From assembly GCA_018654575.1 (NCBI GenBank), contig JABILI010000102.1, forward strand, positions 1 to 36,568: a stretch of DNA of 36,568 nt, written 5' to 3'. The translations under genes were made by a program, and so were the position numbers. This DNA comes from Porticoccaceae bacterium (GTDB lineage: Bacteria > Pseudomonadota > Gammaproteobacteria > Pseudomonadales > Porticoccaceae). The number at the start of each line of letters is the position of its first letter. Positions within the stretch are counted from its first letter, which is position 1. This document shows positions 16,545 through 26,027 of this stretch, piece after piece. The notes below the pieces were generated by a model that was not told the DNA's origin, searched no databases, and saw only the letters and a list, made by a program, of their open reading frames with translations.

Positions 16545-18362
16545 TTAGGAGGCATCAAAATACTCTGTTGGCATAGCCATAACACTATCAGTACTAGCCT
16601 TCATGGTTTTAGCATGCATATCGGCGCGTGGTAGAATGCGCTCAAAAAAGAAAGTCGCGGTATGAAGCTTTTCTTGTAGAAATATGGTGTCTCCCTCTCC
16701 CGCGGCTAATTGGGCGGTCGCGACCGAACTCATTCGAGCAAACATATAGGCCATATAGGAATAGCCTGAAAACATCAAAAAGTCCACCGAGCCAGCGCCA
16801 ACAGAGTCTGGATTTTTCTTAGCTCCAGCACCTAATTTATACGCCAACATTCGCCAACGAATAGCCAGTTTGGCAACTTGCCACACTTGCTTGCGAACAG
16901 TCTTATTCTTTCCCGCTGCAGTCCACGGCATAAAGCCCTTAGCAAATGACAACATTTCCCCAGTGAACACATTAAGCTGCTTAAATCTATCCATGAGTAC
17001 TTTGCGGCCGACCAAATCAAGAGCCTGAATACCTGTAGTGCCCTCGTATAAAGTGGCAATACGGCTATCTCTGAGTATCTGTTCCATGCCCCATTCTTTG
17101 ATATAACCATGCCCACCAAACACCTGAACTCCGTGATTAGCCGCCTCAACACCTAATTCAGTAATGAAGCCTTTTAGTATTGGAGTGCAGAAGCCTAATC
17201 GAGTTTCCGCCGCTTTTTTTGCATCCTTTGTCTTACCCGAACGATAAACGTCAGCGAATTGGGAAGCATAGGTCACCATGGCTCGGCCGCCTTCGGCGAT
17301 AGCACGCTGAGTTAGCAGCATACGTCGCACATCGGGATGTTCGATAATGGCATCTGCTGGGCCCTCCGGATTCTTAACACCTGAAATAGAACGCATCGCC
17401 AACCGATCGCGGGCATAAGCCGAAGCGCCTTGATAAGATCGCTCAGCCGCAGAGACCCCCTGACTAGCAGTGCCTATACGCGCCACATTCATGTAAGTGA
17501 ACATGACATTCAATCCATCGTGGGGCTCTCCGATTAGAAAGCTCTTGGCACCGTCAAAATTCAGCACCGCTGTACCGTTACCATGAATACCCATTTTGTG
17601 TTCAATAGAACCACATCTGACACCATTTCTTTCGCCTACAGAACCATCGGCGGCAGGCAAAAATTTGGGGATGATAAATAGCGATAACCCTTTTGTACCT
17701 TTGGGCGCATCAGGTAACTTGGCTAACACCATATGGACAATATTTTCAGTGAGATCATGTTCACCAGCGCTGATAAAAATCTTAGTTCCATCGACGCTGT
17801 AACTTCCATCTTCATTAGGCACAGCTTTGGTCTTCATTTGACCCAAATCGGTCCCACAGTGCGATTCAGTCAAGCACATAGTGCCACTCCACACACCACT
17901 GATCAGTTTAGTCAGGTAATCGGCTTTCTGCTCCTCAGTACCATGATCCTCCAAGGTCGCAATTGCACCTTCACTAAGGCCAGGATACATTGCCCAGGCC
18001 CAGTTAGCCGTCGTTATCATCTCAGTGACCGCTAACCCAACAGATGATGGGAGATACTGGCCGCCCGCTTCTTCAGTACCCGTCAGAGATGTCCAACCTG
18101 CTTCTATGTAGGTCTTATAAGCTTCTTTGAACCCTGCGGGAGTGGTCACTACACCATCATCCCAAACACAACCATCATCACCAGACTGGTAGAGTGGAGC
18201 TAACTCATTCTCACTAAACTTTGCGCCCTCGGCGAAAATAGCTTCGATCATGTCTGGAGTTGCTTGGTCACCGCCCTCCACTTGCTGATATTGGGCTTGC
18301 ATGTCAAAGACATTGTTAAACAAAAACAATACGTCTTTCATGGGAACTTTGTAGTTAGGCAT
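16545..18362 (-). CDS. Acyl-CoA dehydrogenase, large form with extra C-terminal domain (DmdC-like)
   Basis: 605 residues, the large ACAD type with an extra C-terminal domain after the core. The core shows MCLTESHCGTDLGQMKTKA (FAD/substrate loop), KIFISAGEHD, VMFTYMNVARIGTASQGVS, FGGHGYIKEWGMEQILRDSRIATLYEGTTGIQ. The catalytic base is expected to be E440 in LYEGTTG. It forms an enoyl-CoA, passing electrons to ETF. The closest described relatives are the 3-methylmercaptopropionyl-CoA dehydrogenases (DmdC) and other medium/long-chain ACADs; substrate cannot be assigned. It overlaps the MaoC gene by 8 bp in an operon divergent from an AraC regulator. Confidence 0.93.
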   Translation of the reverse strand: MPNYKVPMKDVLFLFNNVFDMQAQYQQVEGGDQATPDMIEAIFAEGAKFSENELAPLYQSGDDGCVWDDGVVTTPAGFKEAYKTYIEAGWTSLTGTEEAGGQYLPSSVGLAVTEMITTANWAWAMYPGLSEGAIATLEDHGTEEQKADYLTKLISGVWSGTMCLTESHCGTDLGQMKTKAVPNEDGSYSVDGTKIFISAGEHDLTENIVHMVLAKLPDAPKGTKGLSLFIIPKFLPAADGSVGERNGVRCGSIEHKMGIHGNGTAVLNFDGAKSFLIGEPHDGLNVMFTYMNVARIGTASQGVSAAERSYQGASAYARDRLAMRSISGVKNPEGPADAIIEHPDVRRMLLTQRAIAEGGRAMVTYASQFADVYRSGKTKDAKKAAETRLGFCTPILKGFITELGVEAANHGVQVFGGHGYIKEWGMEQILRDSRIATLYEGTTGIQALDLVGRKVLMDRFKQLNVFTGEMLSFAKGFMPWTAAGKNKTVRKQVWQVAKLAIRWRMLAYKLGAGAKKNPDSVGAGSVDFLMFSGYSYMAYMFARMSSVATAQLAAGEGDTIFLQEKLHTATFFFERILPRADMHAKTMKASTDSVMAMPTEYFDAS

Positions 18363-19260
18363 TGGTTAAATCCTGTGACATAGAACCTTCTAAGTGAGCA
18401 TGCTCACCCGTTTGGTTAAAAAGTGAAAACTGGGTCTGCCCCCGATTTTGTTTAGTATAAAACAAGACCTTTGAAGGCAAAAATAATGGGCGATGGAAAT
18501 TGACATCAACCGTATATCCGTCATCCGGTAAATGCTCAGTGAGCATAGCGAGGCAACGTGCCTTGCTCCACATACCGTGGACTATGGCTCTTTTGAAACC
18601 AAATAGTTTGGCCGTAACATCGGCTAGATGAATAGGATTGTAATCGCCAGAAACTTTGGCATAACGTCTCCCCATATTGCTCTTTACTAGCCAATCCTGT
18701 GGCGAACCCTCCTTCATCACTGGGGTTTTTAGCTCTCGGTCTATGTCTGTTTTACATCGATGCAACATGGTAGAAATACAAGACCAGACTATTTTATTAT
18801 CAACTTTCACTGATCCCTCAACTGTCCACTCAAGCCCTCTCGAGGTAACTTGGCTTTCACCTATCATTGAGCACAAACTCATCGGTTGCCTGACATCAAA
18901 ACTCTTATGAACGGTTATTTTATTCGCCAGATGAACTTGCCCCATAGCTTTCATGGGAAATTCCGCATGCGTCATAAGGCTCAACACCATGGGAAAAGTC
19001 AGCATACTTAGATAGGTGGCTGGTAGCTTTTCGCCCACAGGAAAACCGCACAAAACTTGGTAGGCTCGTAGATGTTTTTGGTCAATATAAACATCATCAA
19101 CTGAATTCCCTAGGAGGGGTATTGCTTGACCCAACTGGTACCTATCGATTTTAAATGCTGCTTTACCGAACAAGCCAGCCATACTGGGCAATCGCTCTAG
19201 CTGGGCGGTTAACAAATAATCGTCAGAGTCGGGCGTAGATGAGTTATTTAGTTTATTCAT
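18355..19260 (-). CDS. MaoC-like double hot-dog dehydratase
   Basis: 301 residues with two hot-dog halves. The C-terminal half holds the hydratase-2 motif YAKVSGDYNPIHLADVTAKLFGF followed by AIVHGMW, with D206 and H211 as the expected catalytic pair. The N-terminal half is degenerate, as in MFE-2 and MaoC double-hot-dog hydratases. It would hydrate the enoyl-CoA made by the adjacent acyl-CoA dehydrogenase, whose start it overlaps by 8 bp. It is divergent from the AraC gene (105 bp between ATGs), the expected regulator. Confidence 0.88.
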   Translation of the reverse strand: MNKLNNSSTPDSDDYLLTAQLERLPSMAGLFGKAAFKIDRYQLGQAIPLLGNSVDDVYIDQKHLRAYQVLCGFPVGEKLPATYLSMLTFPMVLSLMTHAEFPMKAMGQVHLANKITVHKSFDVRQPMSLCSMIGESQVTSRGLEWTVEGSVKVDNKIVWSCISTMLHRCKTDIDRELKTPVMKEGSPQDWLVKSNMGRRYAKVSGDYNPIHLADVTAKLFGFKRAIVHGMWSKARCLAMLTEHLPDDGYTVDVNFHRPLFLPSKVLFYTKQNRGQTQFSLFNQTGEHAHLEGSMSQDLTNA

Positions 19261-19365
19261 GTAATAACATTAAACATCTCGTCAGCGTAAGTCACTAGCT
19301 ATAAAAATCACAGTTTTGTCATTTGGGTCAATTGTGTATGATGTTACCTCATCTTAGGATTTTTT

Positions 19366-20376
19366 ATGACAGGCTTAACCGATTCTGGAACCTTAGTTCG
19401 ACTTGCCTATCAGGGATTACGGTCGCTGGGCGTCGATGCTGACGAAGTCTTACGTCGATCAGGCTTTGACCCGAAAAAGCTGTACCAAGAAAACCTACGT
19501 ACTCAGTTTTCCGCACAACCTCATTTTTGGCGAGCCGCCGTAACCCTCTCGGGGGACTCTTGTATTGGCCTGCACCTAGGCGAGAAAATGCCTTCCTATA
19601 AGGGTCAAATTCTCGAATATCTATTATTAAGTAGTCCAACGTTTGGCGATGGACTAAAGCGAGTCATTAACTATCAACGGTTAATCAGTGACGCTCTGCA
19701 TGTGCAGTTGAGCGAATCGCCTCAACCTTGTTTGACCAGTTATTTCTCCAGCCATCAATACGCCACATCACATCTCGCCGAAGTCATGGTTTTGGGCCTA
19801 ATTAAAGTCTTTCAGTCAGTCACTGACGGTACGTTCAAGGCAGAAAGAGTGGTCTTTAATCACTCCCCGAATACCAATATTGCTGAATATGAACGCATAT
19901 TTAAATGTCCGGTCGAATTTAACGCTGAATCATTTCAATTGTTCTTTTCTGAGTCAGTCTTAAATTATAGATCTCTGTATGCAGAGCCACAACTGCTAAC
20001 ACTTAACGTCAAGGCCGCAGACCAACATATAGCGATGCTTGAACAGCGTGATTTTATTGATAAAGTTCGCGGTCAAATGGCTTCCCTTTTGGAGGCTCAA
20101 GATGTCACGTTGGAAAGAGTATCAGCTAATATGGGAATCAGCTCTCGGGGGCTGCGCCATCAATTAACTATCGCCAATACTAGCTTCCAGAAGATATTAA
20201 ACGATCTCAGACACCGACTTTCATTGAGATTATTGTCAGAAACCGACGAGGGCATCAGTGAAATCATCTACCTCACAGGATTTTGTGAGCCAAGTACGTT
20301 TTATCGCGCATTTAAACGATGGGAGGGAATAACACCTATTGAATATCGCCGAAAACAGCAAAATAAAACATCATAA
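19366..20376 (+). CDS. AraC family transcriptional regulator
   Basis: 336 residues. Residues about 20-200 form the ligand-sensing half of the AraC/OruR/ArgR-type with PF12625-like pattern (GLHLGEKMPSYKGQILEYLLLSSPTFGDGLKRVINYQRLISDALHV). Residues about 235-330 form the two-HTH domain: VTLERVSANMGISSRGLRHQLTIANTSFQKILNDLRHRLS, then ISEIIYLTGFCEPSTFYRAFKRWEGITPIEYR. It is divergently placed against the MaoC and acyl-CoA dehydrogenase genes, so it most likely activates them, sensing a fatty-acid-like or acyl-CoA-type ligand. A TTGTCA...TATGAT promoter may lie 15 bases apart at 19316-19342. Confidence 0.92.
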   Translation: MTGLTDSGTLVRLAYQGLRSLGVDADEVLRRSGFDPKKLYQENLRTQFSAQPHFWRAAVTLSGDSCIGLHLGEKMPSYKGQILEYLLLSSPTFGDGLKRVINYQRLISDALHVQLSESPQPCLTSYFSSHQYATSHLAEVMVLGLIKVFQSVTDGTFKAERVVFNHSPNTNIAEYERIFKCPVEFNAESFQLFFSESVLNYRSLYAEPQLLTLNVKAADQHIAMLEQRDFIDKVRGQMASLLEAQDVTLERVSANMGISSRGLRHQLTIANTSFQKILNDLRHRLSLRLLSETDEGISEIIYLTGFCEPSTFYRAFKRWEGITPIEYRRKQQNKTS

Positions 20377-20487
20377 GACCTGATGCTAAGCATTGGGCTT
20401 CTAATACATTGATATTCAAGTAGAATGAGCGGCCGCTAAATGGGAACAGAAGTCAGTCTAGGACTTCGCTTTGGAGCAAAAAACAGT

Positions 20488-23403
20488 ATGACCACGAATA
20501 CACACCCTGCCTTTGAGCTTTTACGTGAACAAGCTATTCCCTCTTTGAATTTATATTATCAGGAGTATCGGCACCGAGTGACCGGCGCTCAGCATATTCA
20601 CCTGGCCGCGGACAATAAAGAAAATGTGTTTTTAGTGGCTCTGAGAACCGTACCTGACGACTCTACTGGCGTGGCGCATATTCTTGAGCATACGGCTTTG
20701 TGCGGCAGTGAAAAATACCCTGTGCGCGATCCGTTTTTCATGATGATTAGGCGCTCACTCAATACATTCATGAATGCTTTTACCAGCTCTGATTGGACGG
20801 CTTATCCTTTTGCTAGCCAAAATAAAAAGGACTTTAACAATCTTCTAAGTGTCTATTTAGATTCTGTTTTCTTTGCCCGTCTTGATCCCCTTGACTTCGC
20901 TCAAGAGGGCCATCGGCTTGAGTATTCAGACACAGCTGATACCACTTCCGAATTAACCTTTAAAGGTGTGGTGTATAATGAAATGAAAGGAGCCATGAGT
21001 TCGATCAATTCGACCCTGTGGCAAACCATGTCCAAACATCTTTATCCGACCAATACTTATCACTACAACAGTGGTGGTGAACCGGCTGACATTCCAGACT
21101 TAACCTATCAACAATTCAAAGATTTTTATAAGGTTCACTATCACCCTAGCAATGCTATTTTTCTTACTTTTGGCGATATTCCGGCCATTGAGCATCAGGC
21201 ACAGTTTGAAGACTCAGCATTAACTCGATTTGAGAAGCTGGATTGTCATATCGCTGTAGAAAACGAGCAACGTTACAGCAGCCCACAATATGTCGAGGAG
21301 AATTATGCCTTTAACGAAGAGGGTTCAACTGACAATCAAACCCACATTATTGTGTCTTGGCTCCTTGGCGAGTCCACCGACTTAGAAGCCACGATGAAGG
21401 CTAGACTACTTTCAAGCGTGCTGTTAGACAATAGTGGTTCACCGTTGCAGCAGGCGCTTGAAACAACCGAGCTAGGTACCTCCCCCTCTCCTATGTGTGG
21501 TCTTGAAGATTCGCAAAAAGAACTTTGTTTTGCCTGTGGTATCGAAGGTTCTAATCCAGAACATGCCGATGCTGTTGAAGCGCTTATTTTAGATGTTTTG
21601 GAAAGCGTTGCTAAAAATGGATTACCAGAAGATCAGGTCGCGGCAAGCCTTCATCAACTTGAATTGTCACAGCGTGAATTATCTGGAGGAGGTTATCCTT
21701 ATGGTCTACAGCTAATCTTAACCTCACTCACCAGTGCCACTCATCGAGGCAATCCGGTTGATCTGCTCAACCTAGACCCAGTACTGGAAAAATTACAGCA
21801 CCAAATCAAAGACCCTAATTTCATCAAATCATTGGCTAGAGAACTGCTACTCAATAACCAACATCGGGTGCGTTTGGTCATGAAACCTGACACCGAATTG
21901 AGTCACGCGAAAGAGCAACAAGAAAAAGAGCGTTTGGCAAGTATTCATGCGAGTTTGAGCGAGGCCGAAAAGCAGAACATTGTCGTCTCAGCACTCGCTC
22001 TGAAAGAGCGTCAGGAGATGGAAGAGGATCTCGAGATATTACCCAAGGTAGGCATAGAGGATGTTCCCTCTGACATTATCTATCCCGAAAAACATCAGGT
22101 TAAGAAAAGCCCTCTCCCTTTAGCCAGCTACAGTGCCGGCACCAATGGCTTGGTATATCAGCAAATCATTATGCCAATGCCCTCGCTGACCGACCTGCAA
22201 ATGGATCTGCTGCCTTTATACAGTACCTGTGTTACTGAGATGGGTGTGGGAAAGCGCAGCTATCTTGAGACTCAACTTTGGCATTCTAGTATTGTCGGTG
22301 CTTACTCTGCATCGGTTAGCGTGCGCACGGACAAAGAGAGTCTGGATAAATTGTATGGCAATATAAGCTTTTCAGCCAAAGGGTTAGCATCCAATCAATC
22401 TGCAATGACAGACCTTATGCAAGAATCTTTACAGCAGGCTCGTTTTGATGAACTGCCCCGATTACGTGAGCTGATTGCGCAAATCCGTAGTCATCGTGAG
22501 TCATCTGTCGTTAGTAACGGCCATATTATGGCAATGACGGCTGCAGCTAGTGGCCTATCAGCCAATGCCAATCTAAGCCAGCGTTGGGGAGGTCTCACAG
22601 GTCTTGGATTACTTAAGGCGCTAGATAATGGCTTAGATTCTGATGGAGGCCTTTCAAACTTAGCAACTCAGCTTGAATCGATTCATCAGTTAGTCCTCAA
22701 ACAACCGCGTCAATATCTGTTAGTGGCAGAAAATGAACGTTTAAATACCTTTAGCGAGCAGATGGAAACGAGTTTCGCGGGCTCGCCCACAGGCGCTTCC
22801 GACGACAATTTAATCAACTATAAGCCCAAACTATCGGCCGTTAATCACTGCTGGACGGCCAACACTCAAGTGAGTTTCTGTGCGAAGGCATATCCTACAG
22901 TACCCGCTGCACATCCAGATGCTGCGGCTCTGACCATTCTAGGTGGCGTTTTACGTAATGGTTTTTTACACCGAGTCGTTCGGGAGCAAGGCGGTGCCTA
23001 TGGTGGCGGCGCATCTCAAGATAATCAGTCGGGTGCTTTCCGCTTTTACTCTTATCGCGACCCACGTATTGCTGGTACTCTGACCGATTTTGATCAATCT
23101 ATTGAGTGGTTGCTAAAGGAGCCTATAAGTGCCGAAAAAATTGAAGAGTCTATCCTTGGCGTAGTGGGTAGTCTCGATAAGCCAGGCTCTCCTTTTGGTG
23201 AAGCAATGCAAGCATTTCACTCCGAACTAAATGGGCGCAATAAAGCCTCAGCGATGGAATTCCGGCAACGTATTTTGGCCGTTACTTCTCACGACTTAAA
23301 GCGTGTCGCTGAGCAGTACTTGCGCCAAGATTTAGCGCAAACTGCAGTCATAACCAATATCGACTTAGCCGCTAACACTGGGCTTGAGATAATGGCGGTT
23401 TAA
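20488..23403 (+). CDS. M16C metallopeptidase (presequence-protease type)
   Basis: 971 residues from the ATG at 20488 (MTTNTHPAFELLREQAIPSLNL), which matches the family N-terminus; an upstream ATG at 20440 adds 16 residues with poorer support. The inverted zinc motif HxxEH is HILEH at 64-68, in STGVAHILEHTALCGSEKYPV, and the distal ligand is in VVYNEMKGAMSS. The N-terminal active half and the C-terminal half are joined by the typical helical linker (about residues 480-520). PreP/Cym1-type enzymes degrade unstructured peptides in a closed chamber. It is co-directional with cmoA, whose ATG is 6 bases after the stop. Confidence 0.94.
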   Translation: MTTNTHPAFELLREQAIPSLNLYYQEYRHRVTGAQHIHLAADNKENVFLVALRTVPDDSTGVAHILEHTALCGSEKYPVRDPFFMMIRRSLNTFMNAFTSSDWTAYPFASQNKKDFNNLLSVYLDSVFFARLDPLDFAQEGHRLEYSDTADTTSELTFKGVVYNEMKGAMSSINSTLWQTMSKHLYPTNTYHYNSGGEPADIPDLTYQQFKDFYKVHYHPSNAIFLTFGDIPAIEHQAQFEDSALTRFEKLDCHIAVENEQRYSSPQYVEENYAFNEEGSTDNQTHIIVSWLLGESTDLEATMKARLLSSVLLDNSGSPLQQALETTELGTSPSPMCGLEDSQKELCFACGIEGSNPEHADAVEALILDVLESVAKNGLPEDQVAASLHQLELSQRELSGGGYPYGLQLILTSLTSATHRGNPVDLLNLDPVLEKLQHQIKDPNFIKSLARELLLNNQHRVRLVMKPDTELSHAKEQQEKERLASIHASLSEAEKQNIVVSALALKERQEMEEDLEILPKVGIEDVPSDIIYPEKHQVKKSPLPLASYSAGTNGLVYQQIIMPMPSLTDLQMDLLPLYSTCVTEMGVGKRSYLETQLWHSSIVGAYSASVSVRTDKESLDKLYGNISFSAKGLASNQSAMTDLMQESLQQARFDELPRLRELIAQIRSHRESSVVSNGHIMAMTAAASGLSANANLSQRWGGLTGLGLLKALDNGLDSDGGLSNLATQLESIHQLVLKQPRQYLLVAENERLNTFSEQMETSFAGSPTGASDDNLINYKPKLSAVNHCWTANTQVSFCAKAYPTVPAAHPDAAALTILGGVLRNGFLHRVVREQGGAYGGGASQDNQSGAFRFYSYRDPRIAGTLTDFDQSIEWLLKEPISAEKIEESILGVVGSLDKPGSPFGEAMQAFHSELNGRNKASAMEFRQRILAVTSHDLKRVAEQYLRQDLAQTAVITNIDLAANTGLEIMAV

Positions 23404-23408
23404 TCAGC

Positions 23409-24143
23409 ATGTCAGACCCAAAACACGATAATTTATTCGCTAATCCATTAGGAGATGTGCCCGGTTTTATCTTTGATCAAGCCGTGGTTGACGTATTCCC
23501 GGACATGATTAGCCGCTCGGTTCCAGGCTATCAAACAATTCTGTCCCACTGCGGAGAATTGGCAGCGCGCTATGTGCAATCACACACTCATTGCTATGAT
23601 CTGGGTTGCTCTCTTGGCGCCTCGACACTCGCCATGCGTCCCAATATTGAAGGGCGTGATGCAACCATGATTGCCGTTGATAATTCCGCCGCCATGCTAA
23701 GCCGCTGTAAGACTATTCTTGAAACAACATCCTCACAGGTTGAGACGCAACTCATCAATGCAGACATCTGTGATGTCTACATTAGTAATGCATCACTAGT
23801 CGTAATGAACTTCACCCTACAATTTGTGCCCTTAGATAAGCGATTAGCCTTGCTGGAGAAGATTTATCAAGGATTAAATCCTGGCAGTTGCCTGATTATA
23901 TCTGAGAAATTATGCTTTGAGCCTGAATCGCTCAATTCGTTACTAAATGACCTACATCACCAGTTTAAACGAGCACAAGGTTATAGTGATTTAGAAATCA
24001 GTCAAAAGCGAGATTCCATCGAAAATGTCTTAGTGCCTGAAAGCTTGGATACGCATATACAACGATTAAGAGCTTGTGGATTTCACTCCGCAAGCCCTTG
24101 GTTTCAATGCTTCAATTTTTGCTCGCTGGTAGCCTTTAAATAA
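23409..24143 (+). CDS. cmoA: Carboxy-S-adenosyl-L-methionine synthase
   Basis: 244 residues. It makes carboxy-SAM from SAM and prephenate for tRNA wobble uridine (U34) modification. Family signs are FIFDQAVVDVFPDMISRSVPGYQTI, the SAM motif YDLGCSLGAST (D64-G70), the segment VVMNFTLQFVPLDKR and ISEKLCF followed by SQKRDSIENVLVPESL. Start is the ATG 6 bases after the M16C stop; tight coupling is likely. Its partner cmoB lies at 28821, separated by four unrelated genes, although the two are often adjacent in gammaproteobacteria. It converges on the ALDH gene. Confidence 0.96.
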   Translation: MSDPKHDNLFANPLGDVPGFIFDQAVVDVFPDMISRSVPGYQTILSHCGELAARYVQSHTHCYDLGCSLGASTLAMRPNIEGRDATMIAVDNSAAMLSRCKTILETTSSQVETQLINADICDVYISNASLVVMNFTLQFVPLDKRLALLEKIYQGLNPGSCLIISEKLCFEPESLNSLLNDLHHQFKRAQGYSDLEISQKRDSIENVLVPESLDTHIQRLRACGFHSASPWFQCFNFCSLVAFK

Positions 24144-24165
24144 GCTGACCAGCATTTGAAGTTAA

Positions 24166-25590
24166 TTATGACGTCATCTTAATAGCCATTTTGATCAATT
24201 TTCTAACCTTCGGCGTATACGGCGGATGCATCATTGATGCAGAGCTAAATTTATCAGTTAGCACACTTCGTTCATGACTAAAGGCGTCAAAGCCCCACAC
24301 ACCACCCGACTTACCAATGCCGCTATTGTTAACCCCACCGAACGGCAGGTTATGGTGCAAAAAATGCATCATCGTTTGATTGACACAGGTATCACCCGCG
24401 CTGGTTTCAGTCAGTATTTTTTCAATATTGCGACTATCTTTGCTATAAATGTATAGGGCTAAGGGTTTAGGTTTACTGTTGACATATGAGATCACTTCAT
24501 CAAGATCAGCAAAGGTAATTACCGGCAATAAAGGGCCAAATATCTCCTCATGCATGATAGCTGAATTCCCCGACATTCCTTCAATCAATGTTGGTGCTAT
24601 AAATCGTCCCGCATCATCAGTTTGACCTCCCGTAATCAGCTTGCCACCTTGTGCCTGCGCATCGGTCAGTAGTCGGCTAATACGCTGGTAGTGACCATCA
24701 TTGACGACCTGGCAATAATCACCATTATCCTTAGCATCATTACCTAGGCCATACTGCTTATCAACACAGGCCACCATTTCTGTAACAAATTCGTCTTTAA
24801 TTGACTCGTGAACATAGAGGTAATCTGGCGCGATACAGGTTTGTCCATTATTACTAAACTTACCCCAAGCAATGGACTGCACGGCCTTTTTAATGTCTAC
24901 CGACTTGTCGACGATTACCGGACTTTTACCGCCCAACTCTAACGTTACCGACGTTAGATTTCTCGCCGCGGCCGCCATCACGTGTTTCCCAACCGCCGGA
25001 CTACCCGTGAAGAAAATATGATCAAAGGGTAAGCTAGTTAAATAACTGGCCACGTCAGCTTCTCCTTGAAATAGACAAACCTCCTCTGGACTGAATGCTT
25101 TTTCGACAATCTCACTGATAATAGCGGACATGTTAGGCGTCATCTCCGAAGGCTTAATGATGACTGTATTACCTGCCGCAATAGACCAGATCATAGGGCC
25201 AAAAGTCAGGTTAAAGGGATAATTCCAAGGTGATACCACCAAGGTTACGCCCTTTGGCTCCTTGACAATTTTCGATGAAGTGCCAAATAGCGCCATGGTC
25301 ACCTTAACCGGTACCGGCTTCATCCATTTTTTCAGGTTTTTACGTACATGCTTAAGCTCCGCCAGTACTGCCATAATCTCTGACATATCCACTTCAGCTT
25401 GCGGCTTGCCAAAATCGTCGGCGGCAGACTTGTATATTTTTTCTTCTGAGGCTCGAAATACCTGTTCAAAGCGATCAAGCACCGCAACTCTTCTTTTGTA
25501 ATCTGACTTTCGTAGTTCTATGGCATAGCTCTGTTGACGCGCAAAAGCATTATCAATATCTAGCTTAACTTGCTCATTTAATTCTGACAT
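24166..25590 (-). CDS. Aldehyde dehydrogenase, ALDH3-like
   Basis: 474 residues with the full ALDH core: SPWNYPFNLTFGPMIWSIAAGNTVIIKPSE (NAD(P) site), the catalytic general base in LTSVTLELGGKSP (E218) and nucleophile C252 in SNNGQTCIAPDY. SSAGDTCVNQTMMHFLHHNLPFGGVNNSGIGK is near the C-terminus. The domain length and basic C-terminal tail fit ALDH3 family fatty or aromatic aldehyde dehydrogenases; coniferyl-aldehyde type is an alternative. AGAGG precedes the ATG. It lies 50 bp downstream of slyX on the same strand and converges on cmoA with only 22 bp between stops. Confidence 0.93.
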   Translation of the reverse strand: MSELNEQVKLDIDNAFARQQSYAIELRKSDYKRRVAVLDRFEQVFRASEEKIYKSAADDFGKPQAEVDMSEIMAVLAELKHVRKNLKKWMKPVPVKVTMALFGTSSKIVKEPKGVTLVVSPWNYPFNLTFGPMIWSIAAGNTVIIKPSEMTPNMSAIISEIVEKAFSPEEVCLFQGEADVASYLTSLPFDHIFFTGSPAVGKHVMAAAARNLTSVTLELGGKSPVIVDKSVDIKKAVQSIAWGKFSNNGQTCIAPDYLYVHESIKDEFVTEMVACVDKQYGLGNDAKDNGDYCQVVNDGHYQRISRLLTDAQAQGGKLITGGQTDDAGRFIAPTLIEGMSGNSAIMHEEIFGPLLPVITFADLDEVISYVNSKPKPLALYIYSKDSRNIEKILTETSAGDTCVNQTMMHFLHHNLPFGGVNNSGIGKSGGVWGFDAFSHERSVLTDKFSSASMMHPPYTPKVRKLIKMAIKMTS

Positions 25591-25640
25591 TTTAAACCTC
25601 TATTCTTTTAATTAAATCGAGGGGCCGCAGGCATCTCTCA

Positions 25641-25850
25641 TCAGTAGTGCGGTGGCCTCTCGCCCTCTTCTTGATCGCTTTGATCGACTGTATTTTGCAA
25701 AGATTCAAGGCGCTGCAATAATTTACGATGGGCCTTGGTTAATGTATCTATCTCTTTTTTCTGCCGAAAAATCTCATCACCTAATTCAGCATTGGTCATC
25801 TCAAAAAAAGCCAATTTTTCCTCAAGCTCCTGAAATCGCTCCTCACTCAT
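25641..25850 (-). CDS. slyX: SlyX family small coiled-coil protein
   Basis: 69 residues from the ATG at 25850; the open frame runs 33 codons further upstream, but the family start is MSEERFQELEEKLAF. Nearly the whole protein is a heptad coiled coil (ELEEKLAFFEMTNAELGDEIFRQ, KEIDTLTKAHRKLLQRLESLQ). It ends in the characteristic ERPPHY. SlyX has no proven function; the E. coli gene sits beside slyD and was named for phiX174 lysis. Here it is far from slyD (15213) and is followed by the ALDH gene. Confidence 0.9.
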   Translation of the reverse strand: MSEERFQELEEKLAFFEMTNAELGDEIFRQKKEIDTLTKAHRKLLQRLESLQNTVDQSDQEEGERPPHY

Positions 25851-26027
25851 TCTATTTACATCCCAGCAATTTTTCGATGCCACCATTGTATATAAGACTT
25901 GATGTTTAAGGTATTTTGGCAGTCTATATGACATATTAATTTTAATCAATGATGACTTCGATGCTACAGTCCTTTATGGTATACCCTCAAGCAAATACTT
26001 GATCGCGCTAAATACTAGAGAGTATCA

